Assembly: GCA_014526335.1 (NCBI GenBank) | Contig: JACTAT010000003.1 | Span: 477,431 to 541,430 of the forward strand | DNA length: 64,000 nt | Source: Chrysaora quinquecirrha | Lineage: Eukaryota > Cnidaria > Scyphozoa > Semaeostomeae > Pelagiidae | Direction of reading: 5' to 3' | In this document: positions 57,361 to 64,000 of the stretch, in pieces | Layout of the letters: the number at the start of each line of letters is the position of its first letter | How positions within the stretch are numbered: position 1 is the stretch's first letter | Program-made: the position numbers and the translations under genes | Notes under the pieces: generated by a model | Told to the model about the DNA's origin: nothing | The model's input: the letters and a program-made list of their open reading frames with translations, nothing else | Database searches by the model: none

Positions 57361-60300
57361 AGAAGTGCTGAAGATACAGTTGACCCAGGACAAAAAAAGG
57401 TAATAAACAACTGATGACAGCTAGGAATATAAGCAAGTTTCTCCCAATCGGGAGAATTACTATCGATTTCTCCCAAACGGGAGAAACTCTCATCTGAACT
57501 TTTTCTCCCGATCATGAGAACTTTATTTTTTTGATTTTTTGCATGAAGGAAGCTCTGGTGGGTGTTTTAGGCATTACTTTTGAAATGCGCACTGTCAAAA
57601 ATGGGTAAAGGCATGAAAAAATAGTAGGTCACCGTTGGGAAATCCTGAGAAAATTAGATATTTTTGGTTCTTGAAGAGCTGAAACCTATTGTTCTTCACA
57701 TGATTATACTATAATGCTGTTCCTTCCATCTTTTGGGCTCTTCTTCAAGCAGCAAAAAACTCAGTGTCACTATAAAATGATAAACTTTCGCGATAGACTT
57801 TTACTAAAGTATGGATGTTATGATGAAATGATAGATATAAGATTCTTTTTAGTTCACACTATCACAGCATATATGTAAGGCCACATAGATATTCCATGCC
57901 TGCGCAGTGTTAGTTCTTATTCTATGCTAAATCAATTTCTTGTAAAAAAATAGATCATTTTGCCAGAACATCTTTGAAATTGTTCTAACCTTGGTTTTCC
58001 CAAGCCTTTCAAGATGTTTCTTGATCTCAAATCGACCTCAAGAAATTGGTTCTGCACTGAATTCTCTTATGGACCTGCCTTGTGAAAAATTTGACCATCA
58101 CCAACTTTTGATTTCCAATGGTGACCTTTACTTTTTTCACTTACACCCCCATGTCCTGACATGTAGAATTGTAAAATCTTATCACAAAAGGCCCACTAGA
58201 GCTTCCTTCTGCTTTAAATAGCAATGTTTTGTAAATTTTCTCCTGATCAGGAGAAATTCCACCTGACTTGACATGTCAAATTGCCTCCACTACACCACCC
58301 TGGACATTGCAGACTCTTGCTGCAAATGAAGAGCCTTGCTTTAGCAATTTCCCTTTCTAAACTAATAAGACCAAAGTATTGCTAAACTTGATGTAAAGCT
58401 TCTAGACATGTCAGCCCACTGCTAAGTTGGCCCACCCCTATCAGCCTCATGGACAAATTGGCCCACCACAATGTCAGCCAATGACGTTATTTATTAGTTA
58501 TTTGTTACCTGTTGGGATATTGGGGGCTGTCTAACACACGGTGGGTTCACTTTGTTATGGTTTGACTTGCCCTGTTACGGACCTAAAAGGGTGGCCAACT
58601 GTTACCTTAGGCCATAGTCATGAGTTTGCATTACAAAACCATGAAGGCTCAGGGCCTTCATTGAAGTTCACTGCACTTGACTGAGGCAGGAAAATATCCC
58701 AATTCATTGTCTTATAGTTAAACATAAAAACTAATGTGCATTTGATGGTACTACATTTTCTTCAAACCTGATAAATGGTTCAACATAACAAAGCAGATCC
58801 AATCAGGAGCTTACCACCCAATTCAAGGGGAACCTTAGTACCCAGAAGTTGTGCCGCTATCACAGTTATCTAACCTACCAAACTTTTGCTGTGAAAAAAG
58901 ATTACTATAAATGTTGAGAAATTTAAGTTATGCTAGAGATTGTCTATAATGCCTTTTTCTTAACCCCTGCTCCTCAAAGCATTTGCATTTTGATAAGATT
59001 GTTGCATGAACACTATTTATTTGAAATGAAGAAGTGCAAACCAAAGTTTTGAATACAAAGAATTTTTTTTAGATAAAAATGGAAGAAAACCCAGCCTCAC
59101 GAGTCTTGCACATACGAAATATACCAAGAGATGTAACAGAATCAGAGGTACTTTTTGTTGTTATGCAAAGTAGTGATTCTTTTTAGTTAAAAATATTGCT
59201 AGATGAGCAAATACAGGGTGGCCCAAAAAAAAGGGAGCCCCTTAGGTAAATAATTTCTGTATAAATTTTCTCAAGGAGGAATTTTATCAAATTTCTACCA
59301 GGTAATATTCAAGTCAAGTGCGCTATCGTGTAGAAATATGTTGGTGATAAGAGCTTCCATCTCGGCTCAATGGGACATTAAATTCATGATGTCCAAAAAC
59401 CAGCTGTTTATATTCCATCATTGAGTACTGTACTGCAATCGTGCGTGAAGGAGAATCATTATCCCAGAGTAAAATTGTCACGACCACTAATGTGTGGTCA
59501 GTCATATTAGTGAAGTGTTTTGATCAGGATTGAGGACATTTTGAGTATCATTTGACTGAAAGAATGAGTTATTAGTTTTTCTGTTTTGTCGCGTAAGGAT
59601 TACGTAAGGGTATAAAGTTGCATATTTTGTTACAGTACGTTTTTGGATTGTAAAGTTTTAAAGTCAATTTATTCAGAGATTCTAACCCATATCATCATGA
59701 CATTTACACAATATATCTCATTTGAGTTGAATATCATGTAGTATTAATTTCATGAAATTCCAACTTAAGAATAAATTATTAATAAATTATTTAGTTGGGG
59801 GCTCCCTTTTTTGGGCCGCCCTGTATATTGCACCACTGGCGGCCAAAGTAAGATTATTTATCAAACAAATGGCCAGAGGTAAGGTAGCATTGTTTGCACT
59901 AAGTTTACGAAGGGAATATGAGCTATTTTACTGAAATTTAATGAGAGCAGGCCTGTCTCCAATATAGCCCATATGTTAAACGTAATACAACTTTTTTGAT
60001 TACAGTACATCCTTGATTATGCAAATAGGTTCAACTCAATTTTACGGAGGGTCGTTCGAATAAGCCAAAAATTCAGATAATCAAGGATGACAATTTCCCT
60101 TGCTAACCTTCTTCAAGTTTGTTGTTACCAGCCACAGGTACGAAAGGATTGCTCAAATGGATTGTAGACAACATAAGTAGAAATAAGCAAGAATATAAAT
60201 AAATTTTGTACCAGTTGAAATTTTCTTATATTAATTTTTTTTCTTTAGTATTTTTATTTGTTTTTATTTAATATAAGAAAATTTCTACTGGTACCAAATT

Positions 60301-62641
60301 TATTTTTATTCTTGTTTGTTCTAACATTGTGCTGTACCGAAGGCAAAACACACTTTTTTGTACAAGTAGAAATGTTTGAGGTGAAGTAGCTACATAACAA
60401 CCGAATAATGCTATTGTTTCTTAAACATTGCCTTCCAACAATTTCGCTTGCTTCAAGCAAAAAATGTTTCTGAACTTTTTCACAAATATAATACCACACA
60501 ATCTTTCTTATGTACTTATCAAACAATGTTTGAAAGTTTGGCCACCTTTCCAACATTGCTTGTCATCAATAGTATTTTTTTGTTTTTGACAAACTGCAAT
60601 ATCTTGCAACATTTCATCACCTTGCAACATGAGCAATAACTTCATTGTTCCAAAGTGCTTGGACAGCAAAGTTTGTTGACAAACATTTGTTGTGAAGCAA
60701 AATGTTGGACCAGCATTGTTTGATTGCTTGGCCAAGCATTAAAATGACTCAACTTATTATTTTTTTCTACTTACTGTAAAAAATTGTCAGTGCTCTAAAA
60801 CATCTTCATTAGTTTAAGATTACGAAATAAATCTGGTGAAATTTTCCAACGAGATGTCAAGTAGGATGATATCACCTCATAGAAATTTCTGAGAAATATG
60901 TCTTGAAGATCAGTGCATGAAATATTTTGTTTTTGGTGTCATTTAAAATCTCTTTGAGACCTTTCAAATAACCAATGTGGGTCTTCAGAAGATCAAAGGA
61001 ACATTAAAACTGAATCCTGTATGTTCTAAAACAGAGAGAAAATTGCTACTTTTTATATTTTTCTATCCTCAACATTCTCACTCTTCAGATCATTGCTCTT
61101 GGCACCCCATTTGGTAGAGTCACCAACATTTTGTACATGAAAAACAACCAACAAGCATTACTTGAACTGGAAGATGAGAGTGCTGCAAAGAAAACTGTGA
61201 ATTATTACACATTTGTTACACCAACAATTGGGTATGCCTTGATATACTAAATGCTTATATTGAGAATTTGATTTGTCATTTCTTTTGTCTTTGGTTTTGA
61301 AACTAATTTTTGGGCTAGAAGGATTAACGTCTGTCAACTGTCAATGCTTTCATGCTGTCTGTATGCAGTTGCCTGGCATTATTCTTGATTTGCTTGCTAA
61401 TGATAGTGAAAACTGGAAGCAACTATAGTCAGGCCTTTTCCGTCAAAAACCATGTGGGCTCATTAGCACATGGAGCTCTGTGATTGATACAAACAAACTC
61501 CCTGATTGGCTGAAAATATTTTCTGCCCTTGTTCATCTTTGCTCTTTATGGCATTGTCTCCTTATAAACAACACATTTAAACCTGTCACAACATTAGCAA
61601 ATAATATGTAAGCCAAGGGAACTCCCATGAAGGTCATTTCTGTGATCTCCGTTTTTACAACAGTTCATAAACCTATTGCACCTAGCTGAAATATCTTTTT
61701 TGAAATGATCACATCATTGCGAATCACTGCTTGAGTACAAACAGAACACAAAAAGTCACAATCGAATCACAATTCACAATTTTTCATCATTGTTTACCAT
61801 TGCCAGGAAAAAATTTGACTCAATTGCTTGATTTGGCACACGCATATGAAGCAATTTTTACCTATTGTTATTGTGTCTTTGTTAAATTTGTGTGCACAAT
61901 TAAACACGCCTACAGAAAGAACGAGTGTGTGTTGTCTGCAGGCTTGCGCCTTGTTGCGTGCCCCTTAAGACCTGCCCTCTATAATAAAAGGTGATAAATT
62001 GAAGAGCCAGGGATTATCGGTATTATAAATAAACTCAAATGATGATGATAAGAAGTTCTAGTGGTAGTAAGCTTTGAATAATGGAAATGCCTTCAATTGT
62101 TTTTATTTTAGCAACCAGCCAGTCTATATCCAGTTCTCAAAGCACAAAGAGCTTCGTGTCTCAAATCCATCACATGCACTCTCTGCGGCTGCAGCTGCTG
62201 CAGAATCTACAGATGGCTCTGCAAATACTATACTGCATGTTACTGTGGAGCAGTTGATTTATCCAGTTACTGTTGATATTCTTCATCAGGTTTGTATCCA
62301 ATTTTACCACATACTTTTCTGTATGGTATTGTGCCATTGTCTCCAGAAGCGCTCCATTGTCTTTGATTGTCTTTGAATCCAGTGTTTCATTAATACTACA
62401 TAACTTTGCATTGCATAGTGAAAAATATAGTTTCATGCACCCCTAGACTAATCAGAAGTGCTCTTTTCGAATGCCTCAAGGTAAAAGCATTTGTGGCTTT
62501 CTTGTCTAAGGAAAATCTGTTATTCTTTTGTGTGGTTTCTTTTGAGTTTATCACACTTTGATGATCATTTGAACTTTTTGTTATTTCAGATATTTTCAAA
62601 GTATGGAATAATCTTGAAAATTGTCACATTTAATCGAAATG
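57361..62641 (+). CDS. PTBP: Polypyrimidine-tract-binding protein (5' uncertain, 3' partial)
   Basis: Exons 57361-57399, 59073-59147, 61089-61231, 62112-62289 and 62590-62641 join in phases 0-0, 0-0, 0-2, 2-0, 0-1. Translation: ASRVLHIRNIPRDVTESE (RRM1, RNP2), IIALGTPFGRVTNILYMKNN, QQALLELEDESAAKKTVNYY (RNP1 region), QPVYIQFSKHKELR, an Ala-rich linker (SAAAAAAES), then ILHVTVEQLIYPVTVDILHQ and IFSKYGIILKIVTFNRNG (RRM2). Known role of the family: nuclear RNA-binding protein that binds CU-rich tracts and mostly represses splicing of alternative exons. The remainder of RRM2, RRM3 and RRM4 lie beyond the window. Confidence 0.92.
57437..57520. repeat. Cluster of ttctccc...gggagaa palindromes
   Basis: ttctcccaatcgggagaa, ttctcccaaacgggagaa and ttctcccgatcatgagaa lie within 85 nt, right after the short PTB exon. 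A fourth, ttctcctgatcaggagaa, is at about 58239-58256 in the same intron. Confidence 0.85.
57521..59072. other. PTB intron, little recognised
   Basis: Contains the fourth palindrome (about 58239) and no other clear feature. The open frame at 57991-58221 has no domain. Confidence 0.4.
59214..59823. mobile_element. mariner-type MITE
   Basis: Flanked by TA on both sides (59212-59213, 59824-59825). Ends cagggtggcccaaaaaaaag and the complement-type ttttttgggccgccctg, inverted with one mismatch, followed inside by ggagcccc / ggggctcc. 610 bp and no transposase. In the PTB intron. Confidence 0.88.
60007..60091. mobile_element. 85-bp MITE-like inverted repeat
   Basis: catccttgattat (60007) and ataatcaaggatg (ends about 60091) are exact 13-bp inverted repeats, with ggttc/gttcgaataagcc-like motifs inside. 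Similar to very short pogo/Tigger-type derivatives. Confidence 0.6.
60201..60302. repeat. Hairpin with about 35-bp stem
   Basis: ttttgtaccagttgaaattt...cttatatta pairs with taatataag...aaatttctactggtacc across a T-rich loop, with few mismatches. In the PTB intron. RNA from it would fold strongly. Confidence 0.75.
60510..60740. repeat. Possible short inverted-repeat element
   Basis: atcaaacaatg near 60518 and cattgtttgat near 60714 are inverted, each with a nearby ttggcc. The stretch between is rich in gcaacat/acattg. Bounds uncertain. Confidence 0.35.
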
Positions 62642-64000
62642 GTATGTACTGTCTATTGAATAATTCCCTGCAAAAGTGTCCTAATAATGCAACTTATTTC
62701 ATGCAAGAAACAAGCATTTTGAAATCTAGCTCTTTTAGTTTATATTCAAGAATGTACCATAAAAACCAACCAATGTGTTGTTTGTTTTCTAAATTGACTC
62801 TCCGATATTTGAGGTGCTAACTCTGTATGTGAAGAGTATAGAACCATTTTTAATGTCCTCCTTTATTGAAAGTGATACTTTTTTGGTTTTCAATACAACT
62901 CTTTACTTTTGTTTCAATGGAAATAAAATTCTGAATTTTAAGAATGTGTTATATTAAAAAGCATAATCAATAGAAAAAAGACTATGAAAATAGCAATTGG
63001 AAAAACGTACATGTGTATATATATGTAAACAATGAAAACACAACCTGACGGCATAATTGTTCTTGATTTTATTCAAATGGATGATAATTACTAGATAATA
63101 CCATTTCGTGATATCATTTTCTGAAATCTTCAAAAATCTTTCATCTAAAAGTAAAAACCTGAGACAGAAGGTGCTTCTCCAATTGTTTTGTGCAGCATAT
63201 CTTGTATCCAGTTCCTTGCTCTTGAGACTTACGTCCAAATGAGATGTTCAAATGTCCATTAAAACTTTGATATCATGCTAAAAGAATCAGTTCATTTATG
63301 CATCAAAATAATTTTCCCATCCTGCAGTTTTAAGATTCTTGTGTTTGTTTTTGTGTGTATGTGAATTGCTCAGAAAAGACATAAAAATGTTTTGAAAGTC
63401 CAAAGTCCAGTGCATCATTTTGTCCCAAATGTAACTACAGCATAATCCGGTTATAACGTAATTGCTTATAACGTACTATCGGATATAACGTACCATTAAA
63501 ATTGTCCCTGGAGCGAGAGAACAAAAGAAAATACCCTGTTTATTACGTACTTTGCTTATAATGTACCAAATACAACGGTCCCTTCAAGCACGTTATAACA
63601 TGGGTATGAACAATGTTAACCAATTTGGTCTATTAGATGGCTAGTCTATCAATCTTTTATAACTCGACGATCAGCTGTTGAATTCTATTTTACTCTTCAT
63701 CAAGATTTTGAGTTTTTATTTCAAAAATCACGATTGACATCTGATTAGCCAAAGTAATTTGTCAAAGCTAGGGGACTTCATCGACTTGTTTTGTTGCTGC
63801 ACTAAGCTGGCCAGCAACATTAATGTTATTTATTGTCAACTTATTAATTGATGAATGATGGCAACCCCATTTAAGAAACGACATTAGTGCTCATTTTGAT
63901 ATTTCATATTGATTGACTGAACAATCCCTCTTTGCAACTAGCAGTTTTGTGCTCACTGTTAGAGGGTTCATCTTTCTGCTGAAATTCTTATTGCATGTCT
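62642..64000. other. PTB intron continuing past the window
   Basis: No exon continuing RRM2 after FNRNG was found, so the intron probably extends beyond the end. It contains a pogo-like repeat at 63438-63605. Confidence 0.5.
63438..63605. mobile_element. pogo/Tigger-like MITE
   Basis: Repeated ttataacgta motifs (ccggttataacgtaattg, ggatataacgtacc) at the left end and cacgttataacatggg at the right, in inverted orientation, as in short pogo-type elements. End repeats are imperfect. Confidence 0.55.

Noticed and set aside
57991..58221. 76-codon plus-strand frame in the PTB intron
   Set aside because: No domain, and its splice phase does not connect to the PTB exons.

Overview
The window is nuclear DNA of an intron-rich, AT-rich animal genome. 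There are no operons. Exons are short and bounded by GT-AG sites in consistent phases, and introns are hundreds to thousands of bases long and full of small inverted-repeat transposons and minisatellites. Three genes, all on the + strand, can be reconstructed exon by exon: a LAR-type receptor protein tyrosine phosphatase (22-26373, 5' end outside the window), the meiotic MutS homologue MSH5 (28926 to at least 47420), and a polypyrimidine-tract-binding protein (from 57361, 3' end outside). The gene set points to a metazoan. The unusual ectodomain of the phosphatase would suit a non-bilaterian or other invertebrate, but the species cannot be fixed from this sequence.

Region 22-20273 encodes the ectodomain and membrane segment of the phosphatase. 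Fifteen consecutive exons each encode exactly one Ig domain and are bounded by phase-1 introns. Exons 3-9 of the array (4200-10848) are nearly identical 258-nt copies, including at synonymous positions. Single-base variants are shuffled among them in a mosaic, while most introns between them do not align. This points to exon-restricted gene conversion on top of recent tandem duplication, in a gene whose exon phases would let any subset of domains be spliced in frame. Two exons encode a membrane-proximal LAR-like region with an RFRR furin-type site, and one encodes the transmembrane helix. Nine exons (21192-26373) encode two PTP domains. D1 has WPD and [11 protein letters not shown]2 has WPE and the same intact [10 protein letters not shown]. 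Known LAR phosphatases have few Ig and several fibronectin repeats, so this architecture is the main point of interest. Two one-base homopolymer deletions (Ig exon 2 and the membrane exon) break the frame as given and are most likely sequence errors.

Region 28926-47420 is MSH5. Twenty-five exons in matching phase cover the MutS connector, lever/clamp and ATPase domains, including Walker A GPNASGKS and Walker [12 protein letters not shown]. One intron uses a GC donor. The link from the first ATG exon to the second exon and the last C-terminal exon were not resolved. Its introns hold several MITEs, a hAT-like element and a 605-bp element with perfect 32-bp ends.

Region 47421-57027 is intergenic: a MITE, three minisatellite arrays that look like one family (48.9, 50.3 and 55.2-56.8 kb), a 1.07-kb foldback element, a decayed hAT-type transposase and a GC-rich hairpin. 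Region 57028-62641 encodes the N-terminus, RRM1 and the start of RRM2 of the PTB protein, with a mariner-type MITE in an intron. The three genes work separately (cell-surface signalling, meiotic crossing-over, RNA processing). Nothing suggests they are functionally linked.
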